Source: a bacterium
Lineage (GTDB): Bacteria > SZUA-182 > DTGQ01
Assembly: GCA_040755755.1 (NCBI GenBank)
Contig: JBFLZW010000049.1
Location: 1 to 64,000 of the forward strand
Reading direction: 5' to 3'
DNA: 64,000 nucleotides
Shown piece by piece: positions 27,504 to 35,677 of the stretch. The notes under the pieces are model-generated. The model was not told the DNA's origin. It made no database searches and was given only the letters and a program-made list of their open reading frames with translations. The position numbers were made by a program, and so were the translations under genes. The stretch's first letter is position 1. The number at the start of each line of letters is the position of its first letter.

Positions 27504-27826
27504 CTGTCCCTTTTCCTGCTATCAGTTTGTATTAGCTGCTGTCTATGGAGAATGCTTTGCCGAGGTAATAGAGGGCAGGCAAAGATCGACGCACTGACAA
27601 GCCATAAGGTCAAGGGCACGCTGGAGGCCGGACATGTTATATCCAGAGACATGTTATATCCAGAGGAGATATCGGCTTTCTTGGAGAGGCCGGCACAAAA
27701 TACCTGGAGGTGAAAAGGAATAACCAGGGTGAATCTTCTGGTATAGACCTTCATAAAGGTTTTTTAGGGATAGACTTTTTGCCTGATTCGATCAGATGGG
27801 AAAACTTGCAGGTTGATGTGGGATGA
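27504..27826 (+). pseudogene. Frame-broken remnant of an unidentified gene
   Basis: One frame reads KVKGTLEAGHVIS up to a perfect 17-bp tandem duplication at 27631-27664. The following protein-like text, GFLGEAGTKYLEVKRNN then GESSGIDLHKGFLGIDFLP and IRWENLQVDVG, is in another frame and ends at 27826. Removing one 17-bp copy joins both into one open frame. The frame is open from at least 27504, but no start is seen. The family was not recognised. A chance open frame cannot be excluded. Confidence 0.35.
27631..27665. repeat. Perfect 17-bp tandem duplication
   Basis: GACATGTTATATCCAGA occurs twice back to back (27631-27647 and 27648-27664), with one further matching base. The unit length is not a multiple of three. 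It breaks the reading frame of the putative remnant around it. It looks like a replication-slippage product. Confidence 0.85.
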
Positions 27827-27834
27827 TGAATCAT

Positions 27835-27865
27835 TTGCTTGACGATGACGATAAATAAGTATAAT
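27835..27865 (+). promoter_or_regulatory. Candidate promoter for the HTH/coiled-coil pair
   Basis: A perfect TATAAT lies at 27860-27865. It is preceded by TTGACG (27839-27844, short 15-base spacer) or TTGCTT (27835-27840, 19-base spacer). It sits 48 bases upstream of the HTH gene ATG. Confidence 0.45.
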
Positions 27866-27912
27866 CTTAGATAGTGAGGTATAAACCAAAATAAATAAAG
27901 GATACAGGAACT

Positions 27913-28104
27913 ATGGAAAAAGAATATATGACTCTTAGCGAAGTAGCTCAATTTTTAAAACTAAGTGTACCTACTATCAAGAATTATCTCAGAGATAAGA
28001 GAATACCGGCTTACAAAATAGGTGGAAGATGGCTTTTTGAAAAAAATGAGATAAATGAATGGGTTGCTTCTCAGAGGCAATCAGTAAAGGTAGCCACAAG
28101 ATGA
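27913..28104 (+). CDS. Small MerR/excisionase-type helix-turn-helix protein
   Basis: The 63-residue protein is a single HTH_17 (excisionase-type) domain. It reads MTLSEVAQFLKLSVPTIKNYL, then RDKRIPAYKIGGRWLF as recognition helix and wing, then EINEWVASQ. This domain bends or binds DNA in phage excisionases and in many small regulators. No integrase gene is adjacent; the xerD-like gene is almost 6 kb away and looks like housekeeping. Its TGA overlaps the ATG of the next gene (ATGA at 28101), so the two are translationally coupled. Autoregulation of the pair is possible but not shown. Confidence 0.85.
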   Translation: MEKEYMTLSEVAQFLKLSVPTIKNYLRDKRIPAYKIGGRWLFEKNEINEWVASQRQSVKVATR

Positions 28105-28505
28105 GCATCGAGGCAATAGAACTGTTCGATATCTTCTCTGAGACCTTCGGCAAGGAAAAAGCTCAGGCAGCGGTAAGGGATATTGAAACCCTGATAAGTG
28201 ACCATAAGCGGGAATTGGCAACGAAAGAGGATATCCAGAAGATTGATACCCGACTATCCGAAACCGAGCTTAAGCTGACCAAAGAGATCAGAGAAGTAGA
28301 GCTTAAGCTGACCAAAGAGATCAGAGAAGTAGAGCTTAAGCTGACCAGGGAAATAGAGTTAAACCGTAGAGAAATTGAAGCGGTAAAATTGGAGATAGAA
28401 AAGGCAAAATCCAGCACGGTCAAATGGGTTGTCGGTTGGGTTGCAGGTCTTTTGATTGCCTATACAGGAGCAATTTTCACCTTGCTTATGCTGGTCAAAA
28501 AATAG
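28101..28505 (+). CDS. Coiled-coil protein with C-terminal membrane helix (DUF1640-like)
   Basis: The 134-residue protein opens with IEAIELFDIFSETFGKEKAQAAVRDIE. A long coiled coil (about 35-105) made of 11-residue LKLTKEIREVE repeats follows. One membrane helix (about 110-130) ends in KK. This is the pattern of the DUF1640/CCDC90-like family, whose bacterial role is unknown. The start at 28101 overlaps the HTH stop as ATGA; a longer in-frame start at 28059 would lie inside the HTH gene. Two perfect 33-bp copies and a partial third encode the repeats, so coiled-coil length could change by slippage. Confidence 0.75.
   Translation: MSIEAIELFDIFSETFGKEKAQAAVRDIETLISDHKRELATKEDIQKIDTRLSETELKLTKEIREVELKLTKEIREVELKLTREIELNRREIEAVKLEIEKAKSSTVKWVVGWVAGLLIAYTGAIFTLLMLVKK
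28266..28346 (+). repeat. 33-bp in-frame tandem repeat in the coiled-coil gene
   Basis: Two identical 33-bp units (28266-28298, 28299-28331) are followed by 15 bases of a third. Each encodes the 11 residues ELKLTKEIREV. The unit is a multiple of three, so gain or loss of copies would keep the frame and change rod length by one hendecad. Confidence 0.9.
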
Positions 28506-28713
28506 TCGGGCCGGTAAATGTTCTCTGCACTTATCCCAAAATATCGTAACGCATTGAAGCGGCTTTTGGACAGTATCACTTCAGAAAAATGCTGCATACT
28601 CACCAATTCTCGACTTTTTCACGAATCAATTTTCATCCGAGATGCCGATATAATATAGCCTATTAAATATCTTTTTCTAATCATTTCATGAATTTTTAAA
28701 TGGGGGATAAACC

Positions 28714-30831
28714 ATGAAAAGGCTGAGCTTGGTATCTGTACGATTGGCATCTGCATCTATAGTATACATAACTGTTATACTGCTGGCAGGCTGCTTTTTC
28801 TTCCAGAGCGCCTCGATAGCTTATTCGATGAGCCAACCGGCAGGAAAATCTCTCCGTTCAATAAGAACCGATCAAGCTGCATACCGTGCCGGGGGGCTGG
28901 GTTGGATCAGAAGGAATACCGAAAAAGAATCGTTACCTCAGTTTTCCAGTTGCAGAGCGTTGAAAGCTCGATTAAATGCCATGACCAAAGCATCAGGAGG
29001 AAAGAGCGGGACTCCCTTTGGAATATATGCTCCCAGGGCAACCTTTGGCTCCGGCAGATCCGGGCCGCTGTCCGGCCTGGTGGATTCCGGGGGAGATGGC
29101 GCGGATGATCATTCAACCACCAATGTCCAGGTGGCTGGCGTGGATGAATCAGATCAGGTCAAGAATGATGGCGGCTATATCTATATGGTGAAGGGAAAAA
29201 GCGTCAGGATTATCAAGGCGTATCCTGCCGGTGAGCTGCATGAGCTTCCCAGGATTGACTTTTCCGGCTCTTCGTTCAATCCCGCTCAGCTCTATGTGAA
29301 TGGGAATAAATTAGTCGTTATCGGCAGCGACTATCATGACTATCCCCAGCCTCTGGATGGGGGAACCGGGCCGGTGAAAACCATCACTCCAGGCCGTACG
29401 CTCTTTGCCGCCTCCTCATACCCCTCCTATCTGCCGCCATCTTCTCTCACCAGGGTGATTATCTACGATATAACCGACCGGGCAGGTGTCAGGGAAGAGC
29501 GAAATCTTACCTTTGAGGCTGATTATCTGCAATCGAGAAGAGTGGATGACACCCTCTATCTGATCATGAATCAATATCCTCAGTATATCGTAACTGCAAA
29601 TTCTCCTCAAGGGCTGGTTCCCCGGTATGCCGATTCCACCCGCTCTTGCGGGGATGAGCCTCTCTGCGATTGCGAGCAGGTATCCTATGTGCCCGGCTCT
29701 ACCGAATCTTCCTATCTCATCGTGGTAGCTATTCCGCTCCAGGACCCGGCCAAAGAGATCGGCAGTAAGGTAGTTCTCGGAGCAGGTCAGAACCTGTATG
29801 CTTCAAAAGATAACTTATACCTTGCAGAGATAAGCTATATTGATGAACAGGATCCTGCCCGGTATTATCTCAACGGCCCGCATACTCTTATTCATAAGTT
29901 CAGCTTTGACGATGTGAAAATCAGTTATGCAGGCAAAGGCAAGGTAGCGGGTTTTATCATCAATCAGTTCTGCATGGATGAATATGACCACCATTTCCGA
30001 ATAGCCACGAGCGGGAGATGGAATGCCAGGGATGAAGAAAACATTTCCAGTAATAATCTCTTTGTTCTCGACGAGGATATGAAACTGGTTGGGAGTATTG
30101 AAAATATCGCTCCGGGAGAGAACATCAAGTCAGTCAGATTCATGGGGGAGAGAGCTTATATAGTTACTTTCCTGCAGGTCGATCCCCTCTTTGTGATCTC
30201 GCTCAAAGACCCTTCAAATCCCCAGATACTTGGGCAGTTGAAAATTCCCGGCTACAGTGAATACCTGCACCCCTATGACGAAAACCACCTGATCGGCTTT
30301 GGCCGTGAGGTCGATCCCATCGAGGCCGATAAGCTTACTGCCGGCGGGGCTATCCCCTCCACAGCCCTTTTGGGTATGAAGCTTTCCCTGTTCGATGTGA
30401 GTGAAGTCACCCATCCCACAGAGGTATTCAAGGAAGTTATCGGCTACCGGCATACCGACTCCGAACTGCTGAGAGACCATAAGGCCCTGTTATTCAGCAA
30501 GGCCGATAACATCATGGCCTTCCCGGTTACGGTTACCCGCAAGATCGATCAGTCTGCGGATAAATACCAGGATTTCGAATATATCTTCCAGGGAGCCTAT
30601 TTTTACCAGCTCGATTTAACCAGCGGCTTCGAGAAAAAGGCAGCCATAACCCACTATGATAACCCGGATGAGGCTTTTCTGAAAATCGGATACCGCTACT
30701 ATGGCGGTGAAGACGAGATCAGGAGAATCATCTCCATCGGTGACCACTTCTATACCATATCCGACAGCAAGATCAAGGCGATCGGCAGGCAAACTTATGA
30801 TGAGGATATGGTGATTACTCTGGATAAGTAA
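28714..30831 (+). CDS. Lipoprotein with C-terminal beta-propeller domain
   Basis: This 705-residue exported protein has lipobox LLAGC with Cys27. Its conserved start FSSCRALKARLNAM and the block GVDESDQVKNDGGYIYMVKGKSVRIIKAYPAGEL (about 145-178) mark the secreted beta-propeller family (Beta_propel, COG4880 type). Repeats with VDDTLYLIMNQYPQYIV, NLFVLDEDMKLVGSIENIAPGENIKSVRFMGERAYIVTF and YSEYLHPYDENHLIGFG continue the blades. The family function is unknown. A TATAAT-like box lies at about 28650. It is a single gene that ends at a shared bidirectional terminator. Confidence 0.88.
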   Translation: MKRLSLVSVRLASASIVYITVILLAGCFFFQSASIAYSMSQPAGKSLRSIRTDQAAYRAGGLGWIRRNTEKESLPQFSSCRALKARLNAMTKASGGKSGTPFGIYAPRATFGSGRSGPLSGLVDSGGDGADDHSTTNVQVAGVDESDQVKNDGGYIYMVKGKSVRIIKAYPAGELHELPRIDFSGSSFNPAQLYVNGNKLVVIGSDYHDYPQPLDGGTGPVKTITPGRTLFAASSYPSYLPPSSLTRVIIYDITDRAGVREERNLTFEADYLQSRRVDDTLYLIMNQYPQYIVTANSPQGLVPRYADSTRSCGDEPLCDCEQVSYVPGSTESSYLIVVAIPLQDPAKEIGSKVVLGAGQNLYASKDNLYLAEISYIDEQDPARYYLNGPHTLIHKFSFDDVKISYAGKGKVAGFIINQFCMDEYDHHFRIATSGRWNARDEENISSNNLFVLDEDMKLVGSIENIAPGENIKSVRFMGERAYIVTFLQVDPLFVISLKDPSNPQILGQLKIPGYSEYLHPYDENHLIGFGREVDPIEADKLTAGGAIPSTALLGMKLSLFDVSEVTHPTEVFKEVIGYRHTDSELLRDHKALLFSKADNIMAFPVTVTRKIDQSADKYQDFEYIFQGAYFYQLDLTSGFEKKAAITHYDNPDEAFLKIGYRYYGGEDEIRRIISIGDHFYTISDSKIKAIGRQTYDEDMVITLDK

Positions 30832-30843
30832 GTAACAAACGCC

Positions 30844-30905
30844 AAAGGCGCTGAAGAAGTGCAATCCTGATGCTGATGCAGGAGATTTCACTTCTCAGCG
30901 CCTTT
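30844..30905. terminator. Bidirectional terminator between convergent lipoprotein genes
   Basis: AAAGGCGCTGAAGAAGTG at 30844-30861 pairs with CACTTCTCAGCGCCTTT at 30889-30905 with one bulge. A-tracts lie on the left and T-tracts on the right. It lies 12 bases after the plus-strand stop and 13 bases before the minus-strand stop, so it can serve both genes. Confidence 0.8.
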
Positions 30906-30918
30906 ATTACTTAATTAC

Positions 30919-33483
30919 TTATGGCAAATACTCATCCAGAGCATAGTTTACCATAGCCTGGACCTCACCTTTGACCTCAGGCCCCACACCGGCCATTTGC
31001 TCCAGAACAGAAGCGGGCAGGTCCTTGAAAAAGTTCTTGAGGATAAATTCAGGGTTAAGGATGCTGACAATCACCTTATCGGGTTGCTGATATACGGGCG
31101 TGCCATTCTGATCCCAGGTAAGGTCATTGAGCCAGACCGAGATCGTACAGGGCAGGGCGATCATATACTTGCCGCCTAAACCGACTATCTGCCGGGCATA
31201 ATAGGCAGAACACAATTTTATTTCCCCTACCCTGGCAAAGGGATTGTCTTCTTTGGTAATATCACCCACCGGAATATTGAAATCATTCCTGATCACGTGC
31301 CAGTCGTCACGTGCATACGGGGTGTTGCCAATAGCTGAAATGATGCTATTCTTTACTTCGCTCAGGAACTCAGGAGCGCTCTGCCCCTCATCCTTATTTC
31401 CGGCCAGGGGAATCTCCAGTTGTATGCCATACCCTTTCGTACCGGCATAGCCCCCTCCTCCTTCTGCCGCCCAGGCCTGGACAGCAGCCACTTCCTGTTG
31501 GGTATAGAATGGTGCCTGATGCTCATAGACCCATTCTCCACCCAGGATGGTAACGGCTGTCTTGACTATCTCTTTGGTATGGGTTTTAATCATGGCCGCA
31601 AACTGATCAAACCCTGGAGCACTCATGACATCCGCAAAGTAGAAGGCAAAAAGTGCCGATTCATCCAGGGTGTTGATATTGATGATATCATCTACCCCAT
31701 CCTGATCGCTGTCCTCTGTCCAGATGCCGACCTTGCAGGGCATACCCAGAGCATGATGTTGTCCCATGCTCATGGCATCATCGGCAAACGTGGGAGCACA
31801 TATCTCCAGCAGAATGCCGTAACTTCCCGCAGGGAAAGGCATGGTTTTTTCTTCAACCACCACCCAGGGATTAACCGGATCAGCACCCTCCTGGGGCACA
31901 AAGGAAAAGCCAGCTACCGCAGCCTTTACTGCCTGAACCGCTTCATTGTAAGCAACATCCACCCCTTTGCCAGCCGGAACACGGACTCTGCCCATTAGAA
32001 TGCTGGTAGAAAGCCTTGGGGTCAGGTGATTCGGATAGGAATAACTCTTCAACCCATTATTAACCATAGCCAGGAGTTGATTTTTAATCTCAGGCCCCAC
32101 ACCGGCCATTTGCTCCAGAACAGAAGCGGGCAGGTCCTTGAAAAAGTTCTTGAGGATAAATTCAGGGTTAAGGATGCTGACAATCACCTTATCGGGTTGC
32201 TGATATACGGGCGTGCCATTCTGATCCCAGGTAAGGTCATTGAGCCAGACCGAGATCGTACAGGGCAGGGCGATCATATACTTGCCGCCTAAACCGACTA
32301 TCTGCCGGGCATAATAGGCAGAACACAATTTTATTTCCCCTACCCTGGCAAAGGGATTGTCTTCTTTGGTAATATCACCCACCGGAATATTGAAATCATT
32401 CCTGATCACGTGCCAGTCGTCACGTGCATACGGGGTGTTGCCAATAGCTGAAATGATGCTATTCTTTACTTCGCTCAGGAACTCAGGAGCGCTCTGCCCC
32501 TCATCCTTATTTCCGGCCAGGGGAATCTCCAGTTGTATGCCATACCCTTTCGTACCGGCATAGCCCCCTCCTCCTTCTGCCGCCCAGGCCTGGACAGCAG
32601 CCACTTCCTGTTGGGTATAGAATGGTGCCTGATGCTCATAGACCCATTCTCCACCCAGGATGGTAACGGCTGTCTTGACTATCTCTTTGGTATGGGTTTT
32701 AATCATGGCCGCAAACTGATCAAACCCTGGAGCACTCATGACATCCGCAAAGTAGAAGGCAAAAAGTGCCGATTCATCCAGGGTGTTGATATTGATGATA
32801 TCATCTACCCCATCCTGATCGCTGTCCTCTGTCCAGATGCCGACCTTGCAGGGCATACCCAGAGCATGATGTTGTCCCATGCTCATGGCATCATCGGCAA
32901 ACGTGGGAGCACATATCTCCAGCAGAATGCCGTAACTTCCCGCAGGGAAAGGCATGGTTTTTTCTTCAACCACCACCCAGGGATTAACCGGATCAGCACC
33001 CTCCTGGGGCACAAAGGAAAAGCCAGCTACCGCAGCCTTTACTGCCTGGACCGCTTCATTATAAGCAACATCCACCCCTTTGCCAGCCGGAATAGGTATT
33101 TTACCCATTAATATGTTGGTGGACATGCTCACCGTTAATGTCTGGGCTAAACTGGTTACTCCATCGAGGGAAGCTGTGATTTGAGTAGTACCTGGAGCTT
33201 TGGCTGTAGCTATTCCATCAGTTCCGATAGTGGCTACTCCCTGTTCAGAGCTCAGCCAGGTGACTTGGTCACTGATATCCCGGGTACTCTCATCAGAATA
33301 AGTCCCAATAGCAGTAAAATTCTGTTTATCTCCCGAATAAGCGCGTGGATTTACCGGGTTAATAGCTATACTGGTAAGAATCTTGCCGTTATTACCTGAA
33401 TCCCAGGATCCACATCCGCAGGTAACTATCATGAAACCAGTAAACAAGACTACAAGAAGATAAATAAACCTATCGCGTACCAT
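30919..33483 (-). CDS. Big2-domain lipoprotein with a duplicated DUF302-like module
   Basis: The 854-residue exported protein has a signal peptide ending in IVTCGC (Cys22 or Cys24). A bacterial Ig-like Big2 domain (about 35-118) follows. Then come two copies of a 371-residue module (about 123-493 and 494-854). Within each module two sub-units share a core around HHALGMPCKVGIWTED and MIALPCTISVWLND, which resembles the LPC...V motif of DUF302 proteins. This similarity is my inference. The two modules are nearly identical in DNA, so the duplication is recent. The function is unknown; cell-surface adhesion or small-molecule binding are guesses. It sits alone between a terminator and a 190-base spacer. 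Confidence 0.85.
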   Translation of the reverse strand: MVRDRFIYLLVVLFTGFMIVTCGCGSWDSGNNGKILTSIAINPVNPRAYSGDKQNFTAIGTYSDESTRDISDQVTWLSSEQGVATIGTDGIATAKAPGTTQITASLDGVTSLAQTLTVSMSTNILMGKIPIPAGKGVDVAYNEAVQAVKAAVAGFSFVPQEGADPVNPWVVVEEKTMPFPAGSYGILLEICAPTFADDAMSMGQHHALGMPCKVGIWTEDSDQDGVDDIININTLDESALFAFYFADVMSAPGFDQFAAMIKTHTKEIVKTAVTILGGEWVYEHQAPFYTQQEVAAVQAWAAEGGGGYAGTKGYGIQLEIPLAGNKDEGQSAPEFLSEVKNSIISAIGNTPYARDDWHVIRNDFNIPVGDITKEDNPFARVGEIKLCSAYYARQIVGLGGKYMIALPCTISVWLNDLTWDQNGTPVYQQPDKVIVSILNPEFILKNFFKDLPASVLEQMAGVGPEIKNQLLAMVNNGLKSYSYPNHLTPRLSTSILMGRVRVPAGKGVDVAYNEAVQAVKAAVAGFSFVPQEGADPVNPWVVVEEKTMPFPAGSYGILLEICAPTFADDAMSMGQHHALGMPCKVGIWTEDSDQDGVDDIININTLDESALFAFYFADVMSAPGFDQFAAMIKTHTKEIVKTAVTILGGEWVYEHQAPFYTQQEVAAVQAWAAEGGGGYAGTKGYGIQLEIPLAGNKDEGQSAPEFLSEVKNSIISAIGNTPYARDDWHVIRNDFNIPVGDITKEDNPFARVGEIKLCSAYYARQIVGLGGKYMIALPCTISVWLNDLTWDQNGTPVYQQPDKVIVSILNPEFILKNFFKDLPASVLEQMAGVGPEVKGEVQAMVNYALDEYLP
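30976..31935 (-). repeat. Direct repeat, copy encoding the C-terminal module
   Basis: This stretch of about 960 bases matches 32089-33048 at an exact offset of 1,113 bp (371 codons). I found no mismatch by reading, and three different translated frames agree across it. Divergence begins sharply at both edges. Confidence 0.95.
32089..33048 (-). repeat. Direct repeat, copy encoding the N-terminal module
   Basis: This is the partner of 30976-31935. Just outside the perfect core, toward the Big2 domain, the copies differ by scattered substitutions and in the codons for GKIPIP versus GRVRVP. This suggests sequence homogenisation limited to the core. Confidence 0.95.
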
Positions 33484-33673
33484 AACGCCTCCTCTTTAAT
33501 AATTACCCACATTTTTAAGAAAATATTCCGGCCAGAGGAAAAGCAACTCTTTTGCAGGAAGCTGTTTCTTGTATCGGCATGCACCGTGATTATCTTTGGG
33601 AGGAAATGGCATCAATTAAGTGAAGTTTTTCTTATCACCACAGGCAATGCCGCTCAGTTGAGACAGCGTCTCT

Positions 33674-34564
33674 TCATGCCCGCGGGTGGTGCTTGAAATA
33701 CAGTTCCCTGATTTTATCCATGGTTACGTGGGTATAGATCTGGGTGGTGGAAATACTGGCATGACCCAGCATGGCCTGTACGGACCGAAGGTCAGCGCCG
33801 TTTTCCAGAAGGTGGGTGGCAAAGGAGTGACGCAGGGTGTGGGGGGTGATGGTCTGCTGAATACCTGCCTGTTCTGCATACTCTTTCAATATCTTCCAAA
33901 AACCCTGCCGCGACAGCTTGTGTCCGAAACGGTTGAGGAATAGCAAATCGGTGCGGTTATCCTGCAAGAGCTGCGCCCGTGCAGTAGCGCAGTATTTTTT
34001 CACGCATTCCCTGGCTGATGTTCCGACTGGAATCAGGCGTTCTTTGGATCCCTTTCCCTGGCAGAGCAAAAAACCTGCTTCCAGATTGACGGACTTGACC
34101 GTCAGGTTGATCAATTCCGAAACCCGCAGGCCGGTTGCATACAAAAGCTCCAGCATGGCTTTGTCCCGGATCCCCAGAGAAGTTTCGTTCGGCTGAGCCA
34201 AGAGGTCTTCCACCTGCGAGTAGCTCAGAACATCCGGCAGTTTCTGCCAGGTTTTCGGAAACGAGATATTCATGGTAGGATCCGACCCGATCCGCCCCTC
34301 GATAATCAGGAACCGGTATAACTGCCTGATACTGACCAGGTGCCGGGCATGGCTCCGGGCACAGATGCCCCGGTTCTTCAATTCGAGCAGATAGTCCATG
34401 ATATCCACTTTTTTGACCTGATCCAGGCTGCCGATTTTTTTCCCAGCCAAAAATTGCAGGAAAGATTGCAGATCCTGCCGGTAGGAAGCAATGGTGTTAT
34501 CTGCAAGGCCTTTTTCGATAACCAGGTGATTGAAGAACAGCTTTACGTCAGTTTCCATCTCCAT
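33674..34564 (-). CDS. xerD: Tyrosine recombinase of the XerC/XerD family
   Basis: This site-specific recombinase resolves chromosome dimers at dif. From the ATG at 34564 it has 296 residues, the usual XerD length. The SAM-like N-terminal domain has FFNHLVIEKGLADNTIASYRQDL. The catalytic set is complete: Arg in TGLRVSEL, Lys in GKGSKER, HTLRH, GHASI and Tyr in TQIYTHV. A start at 34642 would extend it into the neighbouring metallo-hydrolase gene, so the shorter form is preferred. Position with dtd and ogt suggests housekeeping rather than a mobile integrase; no attachment site was seen. Confidence 0.88.
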   Translation of the reverse strand: MEMETDVKLFFNHLVIEKGLADNTIASYRQDLQSFLQFLAGKKIGSLDQVKKVDIMDYLLELKNRGICARSHARHLVSIRQLYRFLIIEGRIGSDPTMNISFPKTWQKLPDVLSYSQVEDLLAQPNETSLGIRDKAMLELLYATGLRVSELINLTVKSVNLEAGFLLCQGKGSKERLIPVGTSARECVKKYCATARAQLLQDNRTDLLFLNRFGHKLSRQGFWKILKEYAEQAGIQQTITPHTLRHSFATHLLENGADLRSVQAMLGHASISTTQIYTHVTMDKIRELYFKHHPRA

Positions 34565-34580
34565 ACTTTTATAGTCCGGC

Positions 34581-35222
34581 TCAGCGATCCAGGATTCCCA
34601 CAAAGGGATTATCACGCTTTTCTCGAACCAGTGTCGATTCATCTCCGTGTCCCGGCATGATTATCAGCCGCTCATCCAGGCAAAAGAGCTTATCGCGGAT
34701 CGAATGAATCAATTGGCTGTAATTGCCGCCCGGCAAATCCGTTCTTCCGATTCCCCCGGCAAAAAGCGTATCTCCGGTAAAAAGGATATTGTCAGTCAGC
34801 AGGCAGATTCCTCCTGGGGTATGGCCGGGGGTATGCAGGACCTTTAAACCGATACTCCCCAGTTGAATAACCTGGCCATCGGTCAGGAGTTGATCCGGTA
34901 CGGGGGATGGTTGTGCTCCCGGAAGCATCAAGGCGAGAAACTCCTGCCTGCTGGTCATGAAAGGAACGTCGCCGGCATGGGCCAGAATTTGGGCCTGAGA
35001 TTTGTTTTTAAGGTCCAGGTTCCCCGCGATGTGGTCTATGTGTCCATGAGTGTTGATAATATACTCCAGGGAATACCCGCTATCCTGAATCCGTCGCCAG
35101 AGCTCCTCGACTTCGCCTCCCGGATCTATGACCGCCAATTTCTTCTGCTGCGGACAGCCGATAAAATAGCAGTTTACGGAGAAAGGACCTATCACGAACT
35201 TTTCGAGCAGCATGCCATGCAT
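34581..35222 (-). CDS. MBL-fold metallo-hydrolase (glyoxalase II-like)
   Basis: The 213-residue protein has the metallo-beta-lactamase motif THGHIDH (about 59-65). HTPGHTPGG and LFTGDTLFAGGIGRTD supply further metal ligands, and GHGDES the last histidine. Short single-domain members of this kind hydrolyse thioesters such as S-lactoylglutathione, or persulfides; the lack of the glyoxalase II C-terminal domain leaves the substrate open. GAGGAGG precedes the ATG. It lies 13 bases after dtd and is probably co-transcribed with dtd, ogt and xerD. Confidence 0.88.
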   Translation of the reverse strand: MHGMLLEKFVIGPFSVNCYFIGCPQQKKLAVIDPGGEVEELWRRIQDSGYSLEYIINTHGHIDHIAGNLDLKNKSQAQILAHAGDVPFMTSRQEFLALMLPGAQPSPVPDQLLTDGQVIQLGSIGLKVLHTPGHTPGGICLLTDNILFTGDTLFAGGIGRTDLPGGNYSQLIHSIRDKLFCLDERLIIMPGHGDESTLVREKRDNPFVGILDR

Positions 35223-35235
35223 AGTTGGCCTCCTC

Positions 35236-35673
35236 TTATCGCTCTACAATCAGGGTAACCGGACCGTCGTTGTAAATCTGAACTTCCATGTGAGCTTGAA
35301 AACGGCCGGTCTGCACCCTTACCTTTTGTCTTTGGACTTCCAGAACAAACTCATCATAAAGTTTTTGTGCTGTTTCCGGTGGAGCAGCATCCATAAAATT
35401 CGGCCTGCGGCCTTTGCGGGTATCGCCCAGCAGGGTAAACTGAGAAACGAGCAAGACTTCGCCGTCGATATCAAATAATGACTTATTCATTTTTTCCTGG
35501 TCATCTTCGAATATCCGCAGGTTGAGAATCTTATCGACCATAGGGGCAATATCCTGGGACAGGTCCTGCCGGGAAAATCCAATCAGGACCACCAGACCCC
35601 GGCCAATACTGCCAACCACCTGGCCTTCGACTGTCACCGAAGCTTTTGAAACCCTTTGAACCACAGCTTTCAT
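35236..35673 (-). CDS. dtd: D-aminoacyl-tRNA deacylase
   Basis: This enzyme removes D-amino acids and glycine mischarged on tRNA. The start at 35673 gives 145 residues, the standard DTD length, and the canonical MKAVVQRVSKASVTV N-terminus. A longer frame to 35724 would run into the ogt gene. The two active-site motifs are present: SQFTLLGD near 78 and the C-terminal NDGPVTL near 135-141, whose Gly-Pro pair enforces chirality. Four bases separate it from the ogt stop. Confidence 0.93.
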   Translation of the reverse strand: MKAVVQRVSKASVTVEGQVVGSIGRGLVVLIGFSRQDLSQDIAPMVDKILNLRIFEDDQEKMNKSLFDIDGEVLLVSQFTLLGDTRKGRRPNFMDAAPPETAQKLYDEFVLEVQRQKVRVQTGRFQAHMEVQIYNDGPVTLIVER

Positions 35674-35677
35674 ATTT

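Larger units (their letters stand above)
27267..27912. other. AT-rich spacer with promoter signals and gene debris
   Basis: The stretch from about 27,300 to 27,480 is very AT-rich and carries the candidate promoter of the radical SAM gene. From about 27,500 base composition returns to that of coding DNA. There a frame-broken remnant, described separately, runs to 27826. A promoter for the HTH gene follows at 27835-27865. No intact gene was found. Confidence 0.5.

Noticed and set aside
28266-28346. Regular repeats considered as a CRISPR fragment
   Set aside because: The units are contiguous without spacers and encode an in-frame coiled-coil repeat.
31420-33111. Two near-identical 192-codon plus-strand frames
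   Set aside because: They exist twice only because the underlying minus-strand gene contains a duplicated segment. They have no coding features.
33674-34564. Tyrosine recombinase considered as the integrase of a mobile element together with the excisionase-like HTH gene at 27913
   Set aside because: It has normal XerD length and sits in a housekeeping operon. No attachment repeats or other mobile genes lie between the two.
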